A DNA stretch of 64,000 nt, from positions 4,390,923-4,454,922 of the forward strand of contig NZ_OY781918.1 in the NCBI RefSeq assembly GCF_963677195.1, in the 5' to 3' direction. Every line of letters starts with the position of its first letter. Position 1 is the first letter of the stretch. The notes below the pieces were generated by a model. The model did no database searches. It was not told the origin of the DNA and worked only from the letters and a program-made list of their open reading frames with translations. The stretch comes from an uncultured Marinifilum sp. GTDB taxonomy: Bacteria > Bacteroidota > Bacteroidia > Bacteroidales > Marinifilaceae. This document shows positions 8,323 through 14,907 of this stretch, one piece after another. Both the position numbers and the translations under genes were made by a program.

Positions 8323-9678
8323 TTATTTTTTTGCTAAATATTCTTCAATCTTAACTTCAATATCGCTAAGAGGAGGAATTTGTGAAGCAAATTCGACATT
8401 GCCATCTATTACAATAGTTGGAATAGCACGCACACCAAGAGTAGCCATCATTTGAACGCCCTCCTGATCTTTTATGCGATGTTCTTTATAAATTACCTTA
8501 TCGCCAAAAGGCTCAGATGCACGAACCACCGCATTATACATGTACTGACAAGGTGCACATGATGAAGAATCTAAAGTCACTACATCAATCACCACTTTAT
8601 CTTTGCTCCAGTGAGTCGATAAATCGAGTTTTTCAATTTCAACACTTGTAGCTTCCGAAGCGCGCAATTCCCCTTGCAGGACTTCATCATACACTAATTC
8701 GCCAACAGCCTGAAGATTCTTAACAGGAGTAGCCATTGCTAAATCGCAACCTGGTGCAAGAATAAACCCTTTCTTTCCTCCAATATCCATACATTCCAGG
8801 GCATCACGACGCGAAGCTTCCTCATCTCCCATTAACAATACAACGGTAAGTTTCATATTACCTCCAAAACTCACATTATGCTTTAAGGCCATATCACGAA
8901 CAAAATCCAAAGGTATATTTTCATCGATAGAAATATTATCTGGCTTAGTCTGACACATTACCTCTATATTTTGCTGGGCATTACCACACACAAAAAACGA
9001 ACTAAGAGCATCGGCTTCACGAATAAAATCATTTATTTCCGAAACATAAGGCTTTACAAATGTTTCAAAACTCATAGGATCAATCTGGCTGGTCATAGGA
9101 TCAACAATAGCAATCACATCTGCTCCAGCTTCTATATAATTCCCTGCCATCATTTTGGCAACATCTGTTGCAAAACGCATTAACTTGTGAGTTCCTTCGG
9201 GATTCATCATCATATCCATAAAGATATCGGTACCCAGCAAATGAAGAGCCAAAGTAAAGGGTCCGGTAATAAGTCCATAAAGAGCCAAATCGGGATGCTG
9301 CTCTCTCAAACGCTGAGTTGCCTCCATTACCATAGGAATTCGAGCTTTACAAGAACATGGCACTTGCATATCTTCAAGCTTTACACCCTCTTTTAATGGA
9401 TGCGACACGACTGCAGGTGGATTATCATCGGCCCAAGCCAATTTACAACCCAAGGCCTCGGCTTCTATTTGCAAATCGAAAGCAACCGGAATCCCATCAG
9501 GATTGTATAATTCAATTGCTTTATTAACACCATTAACAATATTATCGGCCGATTTTAAATATTTGGTAGCTGTCATCCCAAGCAATTCGCCAGCATGTGC
9601 TCCTACAAAAGGAACCCATGGAATACGCTCCACTTCTTCGAGACGCATTGCTTTTTTTATTAATTCAAATCCTTTCAT
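8323..9678 (-). CDS. UROD-fold (MtaA/CmuA-like) methyltransferase fused to a C-terminal thioredoxin-like domain
   Basis: Probable cobalamin-dependent methyltransferase. Residues about 1-345 form the uroporphyrinogen-decarboxylase/MtaA TIM barrel. Of the zinc ligands of this family (HxC plus a later Cys), Cys231 (FVCGN) and Cys311 (APGCDLAMATPVKN) are present, but the His position is Phe229. Residues about 361-451 are a compact thioredoxin-like domain with CAPC at 374-377 and a cis-proline motif (RAIPTIVIDG) around Pro420. This fusion is unusual: the thiols could keep the zinc site reduced or act as methyl acceptor (inference). It lies 19 bp downstream of the corrinoid protein gene. Cytoplasmic; no signal peptide. 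Confidence 0.88.
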   Translation of the reverse strand: MKGFELIKKAMRLEEVERIPWVPFVGAHAGELLGMTATKYLKSADNIVNGVNKAIELYNPDGIPVAFDLQIEAEALGCKLAWADDNPPAVVSHPLKEGVKLEDMQVPCSCKARIPMVMEATQRLREQHPDLALYGLITGPFTLALHLLGTDIFMDMMMNPEGTHKLMRFATDVAKMMAGNYIEAGADVIAIVDPMTSQIDPMSFETFVKPYVSEINDFIREADALSSFFVCGNAQQNIEVMCQTKPDNISIDENIPLDFVRDMALKHNVSFGGNMKLTVVLLMGDEEASRRDALECMDIGGKKGFILAPGCDLAMATPVKNLQAVGELVYDEVLQGELRASEATSVEIEKLDLSTHWSKDKVVIDVVTLDSSSCAPCQYMYNAVVRASEPFGDKVIYKEHRIKDQEGVQMMATLGVRAIPTIVIDGNVEFASQIPPLSDIEVKIEEYLAKK

Positions 9679-9697
9679 GTTTACTATTTTTTACGAA

Positions 9698-10366
9698 CTA
9701 GGCAACTGTTCTATTTAAAAATTCAACTGTACCTTGTGGATCAGGACTATAATTATCGGCTCCAATTCTTTCACAAAACTCCTGATTAACAGGTGCACCA
9801 CCTACACAAACGGTAATATTATTATTATGCTCTTTTATTGTCTTGGTAATTTTTTCCATATTGTTCATGGTAGTAGTTAATAAGGCAGACAATCCAAGTA
9901 TTGCTCCAGGATTTTGCTCTGCTGCTTCAATAAATGTTTCAGCTTTAACGTCAGTACCTAAATCAATTACTTCATAACCATTCCCTTCCACCATCATGGC
10001 AACAAGATTTTTTCCAATATCATGCAAATCTCCTTCTACGGTACCAATAATAAAGGTACCTTTCTGAGATCCTGGATTACTAGCAAAATGTGGTTTTAGA
10101 TGAACCATTGCGGCATCCATAGCTTTCGCCGACATTAGTACCTGAGGCACAAACACTTTATTTTCACGAAATTTTACACCTACTTTTTCCATACCTACAA
10201 TTAAAGCTTTTTGCAGAACATCATCAGCAGATACTCCCTTATTAAGCAATTGCTCTGTAAGCTCTCCTGCACCTTCCTGATCTTTCATATTAGGTGGATA
10301 TGGTGATTGTTTGTTTATTTTACCAAATTCAATACAGTATGCTAGTTGTTCAAATAACTCTTCCAT
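9698..10366 (-). CDS. Corrinoid (B12-binding) methyl-carrier protein, MtaC/MtbC type
   Basis: Carries the methyl group on cobalamin between the two methyltransferases. A helical cap lies at about residues 1-92 and the Rossmann B12-binding domain at about 102-222. The lower-ligand motif DxHxxG is intact (D113-L-H115-D-I-G118), followed by SALLTTT (160-166) and the VGGAPVN loop (188-194). Length (222 residues) is normal for the family. The frame extends to a TTG at 10414, but ATG 10366 (MEELFEQLAY) gives the typical family start. It sits between the two UROD-fold methyltransferase genes. Confidence 0.95.
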   Translation of the reverse strand: MEELFEQLAYCIEFGKINKQSPYPPNMKDQEGAGELTEQLLNKGVSADDVLQKALIVGMEKVGVKFRENKVFVPQVLMSAKAMDAAMVHLKPHFASNPGSQKGTFIIGTVEGDLHDIGKNLVAMMVEGNGYEVIDLGTDVKAETFIEAAEQNPGAILGLSALLTTTMNNMEKITKTIKEHNNNITVCVGGAPVNQEFCERIGADNYSPDPQGTVEFLNRTVA

Positions 10367-10528
10367 TTTCCTTTTATTTAGTTGACTCAAATACTTTTGT
10401 AAAAATACTTCCAATACATTTTATTACTTCATACAATTATGTCCTCTTTTTAAACAAAACCGACTTATTTATTTATTAGTGCTTTATTATCGGCCTTTTA
10501 AGAACATACATTTGAAATATTTACGTTA

Positions 10529-11542
10529 TTATCGCTTTTGTGCGAGTATTAAATCAATAAATGCAACAATGTTTTCAATAGGAGTATCTCCTTCTGTCGC
10601 ATGCGAGGGGCAAAAGATATAACTTCCTTCTTTACCTAATTCCAGTAAGTGTTTTGTTTCTTTCACAACATCTTCGACACTTCCATAAGGCAATGTTTTT
10701 TGAGTTGAAAGACCACCATGAAATGTTACTTTTCCTCTGTAAGTAGAAAGCAATTCGTCCACATCGAGTACTTCTGGCTGAAATGGATTGATACTGTCAA
10801 CACCAGCTTCAATCAATTCGGGTATGATCTCTGCTATATCACCACACGAATGAATTAACTGATACTTCCCATAAGATTTGGTATTGGCATACATACGTTT
10901 TAATTCGGGATAAATAAATTCCATCCAAACTTCTTTTCCCATTAACAATTTCTTTTGCGAACCCCAGTCGTCTCCAAAATAAATTCCATCAACCTCGGGA
11001 TAGCGTTCGCAAACATTTTTAATTACAGCAATATTAAAATCAGCAATTTTACGCATTAAATCTTTCACAAAATCAGGATATAACATAAAATCCATGAAAG
11101 CATTTTCCATGCCACGAAGGCACCAATAACGCTCAAATAAGCTAAATCCAATACTGTACAAAACAAATTTGTCTTTATTGGCCGCTATTTTTTCTTCAAT
11201 ACCTGCGTACAAAATTGGATTTTCCGGATCGGGAAATTCGTAACCTTCCAGTGTTGGTTCAGGAAGTACCAATCCTTCTACATTACCTATATCTTTTTCA
11301 AGTGTCATATTCCAGACAGTTCCGAAAATATCCTTCTTCCTATCCTTATCAATATCAATCTTAAAACCACTAGACTGACCAAGTTTTATAAAGTGATTAT
11401 CAACCAGTTCTTCAACATCTACATCTTCACCATAATGCTTTTTCATTTTTTCGAGAGCCTCTATGGTAAATTTACAATCCCATGGCACATAAGGTGGTTT
11501 TTTACCATCCAATACCATTTTTATTACTTCCTTTTTCGTCAT
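10529..11542 (-). CDS. UROD-fold (MtaA/CmuA-like) zinc methyltransferase
   Basis: Second uroporphyrinogen-decarboxylase-fold protein of the operon, 337 residues, single domain. The MtaA-type zinc triad is complete: His231 and Cys233 in IHSCGD, and Cys311 in FCPSHATEGDTPIENI. It should therefore activate a thiol, or bind the methyl-group partner, as the CmuA/MtaA family does. It is either the demethylase (substrate to corrinoid) or the acceptor enzyme (corrinoid to thiol or folate). The pair of different UROD proteins suggests one of each. The ATG at 11542 follows the galactokinase TAG with two bases between (TAGTGATG), so translation is probably coupled. True heme-pathway HemE is unlikely because of the Cys/His site and the context. 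Confidence 0.9.
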   Translation of the reverse strand: MTKKEVIKMVLDGKKPPYVPWDCKFTIEALEKMKKHYGEDVDVEELVDNHFIKLGQSSGFKIDIDKDRKKDIFGTVWNMTLEKDIGNVEGLVLPEPTLEGYEFPDPENPILYAGIEEKIAANKDKFVLYSIGFSLFERYWCLRGMENAFMDFMLYPDFVKDLMRKIADFNIAVIKNVCERYPEVDGIYFGDDWGSQKKLLMGKEVWMEFIYPELKRMYANTKSYGKYQLIHSCGDIAEIIPELIEAGVDSINPFQPEVLDVDELLSTYRGKVTFHGGLSTQKTLPYGSVEDVVKETKHLLELGKEGSYIFCPSHATEGDTPIENIVAFIDLILAQKR

Positions 11543-11544
11543 CA

Positions 11545-12732
11545 CTACAGTTCCTTAATATTTTCAACTTCGACATTATTAGTGCTTTCTACACGCGTTC
11601 CATTTGCTGTGCGCACGCCATAAATTTCACATTCAATTCCGGTTAATTCCTTGTAAGTATCGAATACACCTTTTTTAAACTCCTCTAATTTATCTTTGTA
11701 GATAAGCGATACCATACAACCTCCAAAGCCTGCACCTGCCTGTCGCGAAGCAACTACACCAGGAGCTGTTGACATTGCTTTATACATCTGCTCCATAGCA
11801 TCATTTGCAATTTCAAATAAATCTCTGGCTCCTTCGAAAGAACGATTAAAAACATCTTTCAATAATGGGTAATCTGCATTTGTAAGAGCTTCTTCCAATT
11901 CGTGAGTACGATCATTTTCTTCAATAATAAACTGAGCACGTTTAGCTGCTCCTTCTGATAGTTTATCTTTATGCTTGTGAAAAAACTCAATACTTACATC
12001 GCGTAAGTGAGTAATTTTACTGTCAATTTTAGCAAATTCACTCACAGCTTCTTCGCATTGCGCTCTTCTATCGTCGTATTCAGAACCATGTAAAGTACGT
12101 GGTTTATTGGTATTACAAATAGCTACCATTAAATCTTTTGGCCAAGCAACCTGAGTGTGGGATAACTCACGACAATCTAATTTTATAGCTTTATGTCTCT
12201 CCCCAAAAATTACCGAATACTGATCTAAAATTCCACAATTAACACCTACATAAACATTCTCGGCACGTTGACTCAACAAAGCCATTGTTTTCTTATCAAT
12301 TTCGAAACCTGAAACCTGCGCCAAAATTGCCATCATTGTTGCCTCTAAAGCGGCCGAACTCGATAAACCCGAACCTACAGGTATCGTACTACAAAATGCT
12401 CCTGTAAAAGATTTTAGCTTATGTCCTTCATCAATCAGAACTTTTGCTACTGCACTTACATATTTTCCCCAATCATCACCTTTAGTCATTTCACCTGTTG
12501 CAGTATCGATACTGATACTTGTATCAAAATCGCATGAATACAATTGAATAAGACCTGATGCATTGGCAGTATAAGCACATTCTATTTCAAGATTAATAGG
12601 CATGGTTACTACATAACCGTGATTATAATCGGTATGGCTACCCATTAAATCAACACGGCCTGGGGAATAGGCTAAAAATTTAGGTTTTGCCTGATAAAGT
12701 TCATTAAACTTACTTTGTAAATCACAATTCAT
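11545..12732 (-). CDS. galK: Galactokinase-family GHMP sugar kinase, first gene of the corrinoid operon
   Basis: Phosphorylates galactose or a derivative at C1 with ATP. Motifs in order: GRVDLMGSHTDYNHGY (residues 25-40), the GHMP ATP-binding loop VGSGLSSSAALE (119-130), the catalytic Asp170 in NCGILDQY, and a C-terminal glycine-rich motif GAGFGGCMVSLIYK. Length (395) is normal. The galactokinase signature GEHTDYN reads GSHTDYN here, so Ser32 replaces a Glu that, as I recall from galactokinase structures, contacts the sugar near O6. No galT, galE or galM lies in the window; instead the gene leads seven corrinoid-methyltransfer genes. It may act on a sugar that is, or was, O-methylated. It is divergent from the AraC regulator gene. 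Confidence 0.9.
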   Translation of the reverse strand: MNCDLQSKFNELYQAKPKFLAYSPGRVDLMGSHTDYNHGYVVTMPINLEIECAYTANASGLIQLYSCDFDTSISIDTATGEMTKGDDWGKYVSAVAKVLIDEGHKLKSFTGAFCSTIPVGSGLSSSAALEATMMAILAQVSGFEIDKKTMALLSQRAENVYVGVNCGILDQYSVIFGERHKAIKLDCRELSHTQVAWPKDLMVAICNTNKPRTLHGSEYDDRRAQCEEAVSEFAKIDSKITHLRDVSIEFFHKHKDKLSEGAAKRAQFIIEENDRTHELEEALTNADYPLLKDVFNRSFEGARDLFEIANDAMEQMYKAMSTAPGVVASRQAGAGFGGCMVSLIYKDKLEEFKKGVFDTYKELTGIECEIYGVRTANGTRVESTNNVEVENIKEL

Positions 12733-12916
12733 TATTTGGGTTTTTTAATTCGTTTGTTTTTATAAAGTCAATAATTATTGATCTAAAAATTGAAATGACC
12801 TTATGGATTTTTTATTGCTACAATATTAAATTATATCGATTGCAATATTTTTCTAACAATTGTTAAGTATTTAGTTATATTTGCATGTAAGCTTAAACAA
12901 GGCAAATAAACTCACT
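12733..12916. promoter_or_regulatory. Divergent control region between the galactokinase operon and the araC-type gene
   Basis: The 184 bp hold two perfect palindromes, TCAATAATTATTGA (12768-12781) and TAACAATTGTTA (12854-12865). A perfect Bacteroidota -7 box, TATATTTG (12876-12883), lies about 33 bp before the AraC ATG. The palindromes are candidate regulator sites. No clear minus-strand -7 box for the kinase operon was found, which would fit activator dependence. Confidence 0.45.
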
Positions 12917-13786
12917 ATGATACCAAATGTTGAAAAAATAAAACTTAACAAAGGACATTCGTTTCATGTAGGAACTTACTCTGCAAAATATTTTGAACGT
13001 TCGTGGCATTATCATAACGAATTTGAGCTATTATTAATAACCAAAGGCTATGGAACTCGTGTTGTAGGAGATAACTCGAGTAGGTTTGCTGTTGGCGATT
13101 TAGTGCTCATAAGTAGCAATTTACCTCATGCTTGGTTTTCCGATCCTATATTTTTTGAACCCGATAATGATGAACATTGCGAATCGGTTTATATACAATT
13201 CGATCGTTCTATATTTGGCACCCGCTTTTCTAGCTTACCAGAAATGCAATCCATACAAAACCTCTTAAATACAGCTAAATATGGATTAAGATTTTCTCCT
13301 AATAATTCAAATGTTGAAATCATAAGTCTAATTTGCGACTTTCCTAATTATCAAGGCATTGATCGTTTAGTATATCTTATTAAAGTGCTTGATTTATTTC
13401 AAAAAGGACATTACGAGCCCATAGTATCAAAAGACTATTTTGACAGCCTTTTTGTTACCAAATCGAACAGAATAAAGAAAGTTCACGAATATGTAATGAA
13501 TAATTATATGGCAGATGTAAGCGTACAAGAGGCCGCTAAATTGGCAGAAATGAATGTAAGTTCCTTCTGTCGATTTTTTAAAAAAGTTACCCACAAAACT
13601 TTTTCTCAGTTCGTAAAAGAAACTCGTATTGACTTTGCCCAGCAACTCTTAATCAATACAAATTTAAGCTCTAATCAAATTGGTTTCGAATGCGGTTTTA
13701 GTTCTGTAGCCTATTTTAATCAATGTTTTAAAAGTATAAGTGGAATATCTCCCTTGGAATATCGTGCGAATTTTAAGAAAGTTTAG
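12917..13786 (+). CDS. AraC-family transcriptional regulator with cupin-like sensor domain
   Basis: Probable sugar-responsive activator. The N-terminal half (about residues 5-150) is a cupin-like ligand domain with a His-rich patch (WHYHNEFELL) and the GDLVLISSNLPHAW turn. The C-terminal about 100 residues hold the two helix-turn-helix motifs of AraC/XylS, ending in IGFECGFSSVAYFNQCFK and GISPLEYR. A TTG at 12881 would extend the frame, but it overlaps the -7 promoter box, so the ATG at 12917 is chosen (289 residues). It is transcribed away from the galactokinase-corrinoid operon, which it most likely controls. Control of the glycan locus to the right is the alternative. Confidence 0.92.
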   Translation: MIPNVEKIKLNKGHSFHVGTYSAKYFERSWHYHNEFELLLITKGYGTRVVGDNSSRFAVGDLVLISSNLPHAWFSDPIFFEPDNDEHCESVYIQFDRSIFGTRFSSLPEMQSIQNLLNTAKYGLRFSPNNSNVEIISLICDFPNYQGIDRLVYLIKVLDLFQKGHYEPIVSKDYFDSLFVTKSNRIKKVHEYVMNNYMADVSVQEAAKLAEMNVSSFCRFFKKVTHKTFSQFVKETRIDFAQQLLINTNLSSNQIGFECGFSSVAYFNQCFKSISGISPLEYRANFKKV

Positions 13787-14000
13787 TAATTATAGATCGC
13801 AACAAGTTACCAATGTCTTTTTTTTGCAAAACTGCCCTTATTCATAATTTCTGCTTCATTTTAATGCAAAAAATGTTTTTTTCGAGTTTTCATTAAAAAA
13901 ACATCCCTCCTACAATACACTTGTTATTTTTATTGATTCTAATTAAGAGAATATCACTAATTCTCATAATAATTCTATATAGCTAGAAAAATCAAGCCAC

Positions 14001-14018
14001 TTAGTGTACTTTTTACAA
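14001..14018 (+). promoter_or_regulatory. Candidate NUDIX-regulator operator, upstream copy
   Basis: TTAGTGTACTTTTTACAA carries inverted arms GTGTA/TACAa around five bases, with one mismatch. It is nearly identical to a second copy at 14102-14119. Operators of this general look are known for NrtR-type sugar regulators of Bacteroidota. Confidence 0.5.
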
Positions 14019-14034
14019 CTTGATTATGCATACG

Positions 14035-14061
14035 TTTTCGATTTGTCGAAAATCTTTTTTG
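14035..14061 (+). terminator. Hairpin with T tract between the two operator copies
   Basis: TTTTCGA (14035-14041) pairs with TCGAAAA (14046-14052) around TTTG, followed by TCTTTTTTG. It could end araC transcripts or attenuate a transcript starting further upstream. The 7-bp stem is weak. Confidence 0.35.
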
Positions 14062-14089
14062 ACTTTCTAAAAAAAACATTTTACATTAG
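14055..14089 (+). promoter_or_regulatory. Candidate promoter of the glycan operon
   Basis: TTTG (14058-14061), a 20-nt spacer and TACATTAG (14082-14089, one mismatch to TAnnTTTG) match the Bacteroidota sigma-A consensus. Transcription would begin near 14096, just before the second operator copy. This is a good geometry for repression by the NUDIX regulator. Confidence 0.45.
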
Positions 14090-14101
14090 CATCATAATTA
14101 G

Positions 14102-14119
14102 TTAGTGTAGTTTTTACAC
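14102..14119 (+). promoter_or_regulatory. Candidate NUDIX-regulator operator, promoter-proximal copy
   Basis: TTAGTGTAGTTTTTACAC has perfect arms GTGTA/TACAC around GTTTT and lies 36 bp before the regulator ATG. Apart from two bases it repeats 14001-14018. The position suggests autoregulation of the downstream operon. Confidence 0.55.
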
Positions 14120-14154
14120 ATTTCATAATAACACACTAGCAACAAAAAATACTA

Positions 14155-14898
14155 ATGACAACAAAAAGAATATTAAATCAATACATTTCAGTCGATTGTG
14201 TCATTTTTGGATATAATGACAAAGAGCTACAAGTTCTTCTTGTGGATAGAACACTTACTAATTCCAAAACAGGAGAAATTGAATTTACTGATTTAACATT
14301 AACAGGTAATCATTTGTTCGAAGACGAAACAATCGACGAAGCAGCATACCGAGTATTATTCGATTTAACCGGATTAAAAAATGTTTTTCTTAATCAATTT
14401 AAAGCATTCGCACATCCCGATCGATTAAAAAAAGAAAACGATAGAAAATGGTTATTACACGATGGTCGAGATCCTAATAAGAGAATTGTATCAATTGGAT
14501 TTTTCTCTCTTTTGTCAGCCCAGAATGTAACATTGGAATGGAAAGGAAGAAATGTTAAATGGGTTCCTTTATCTGAAATTGGCGAATTAGCCTTCGATCA
14601 CAACCAAATATTAAACGAAGCATTAGTTGCACTTCGCAATAAAATAAAACACGAACCTATTGGTTTTGAGCTTTTACCCGAAAAATTTAGCTTAACCGAA
14701 ATGCAACATGTTTACGAAGTAATATTAGGTACTAAACTCGATAAAAGAAATTTTAGAAAAAAAATTGCTCGTATGAAATATCTTATTCCAACCGATGAAA
14801 AACAAAAAGGAGTGGCTCATAAACCAGCCCGACTTTATGTTTTTAGCAGAGATGCCTACGAGAAAACAAAAAAGGAATTATTTGATTTTACAGTCTAA
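14155..14898 (+). CDS. NUDIX-type (NrtR-like) sugar regulator
   Basis: A transcription factor made from a NUDIX-hydrolase fold (about residues 8-150) and a C-terminal winged helix (about 165-245, FSLTEMQHVYEVILG and the basic segment after it). The NUDIX box is degenerate (GNHLFEDETIDEAAYRVLFD lacks the REXXEE core), which is typical of regulators that bind sugars or nucleotides without hydrolysis. It is the first gene of the glycan operon, 9 bp before the symporter gene. Two candidate operators lie upstream. It probably senses a sugar or sugar phosphate from the imported glycan. Confidence 0.9.
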   Translation: MTTKRILNQYISVDCVIFGYNDKELQVLLVDRTLTNSKTGEIEFTDLTLTGNHLFEDETIDEAAYRVLFDLTGLKNVFLNQFKAFAHPDRLKKENDRKWLLHDGRDPNKRIVSIGFFSLLSAQNVTLEWKGRNVKWVPLSEIGELAFDHNQILNEALVALRNKIKHEPIGFELLPEKFSLTEMQHVYEVILGTKLDKRNFRKKIARMKYLIPTDEKQKGVAHKPARLYVFSRDAYEKTKKELFDFTV

Positions 14899-14907
14899 AC
14901 AAGAAAA

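Larger units (their letters stand above)
13787..14154. other. Control region before the NUDIX-regulator operon
   Basis: These 368 bp hold no gene. They contain two similar candidate operators about 100 bp apart, a promoter-like pair of boxes and a hairpin followed by Ts, each listed separately. The first about 200 bp (13787-14000) show nothing recognisable. Confidence 0.5.

Noticed and set aside
10529..11542. Heme-pathway uroporphyrinogen decarboxylase (HemE)
   Set aside because: The His-x-Cys...Cys zinc site and the corrinoid operon context indicate an MtaA/CmuA-like methyltransferase instead.
11545..12732. Ordinary Leloir-pathway galactokinase
   Set aside because: Not excluded, but no other Leloir gene is nearby, the signature Glu is changed, and the gene is coupled to methyltransferase genes.
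12881..12916. TTG start codon extending the AraC protein by 12 residues
   Set aside because: It overlaps the TATATTTG promoter box, so it would lie upstream of the expected transcript start; the ATG at 12917 is a better start.
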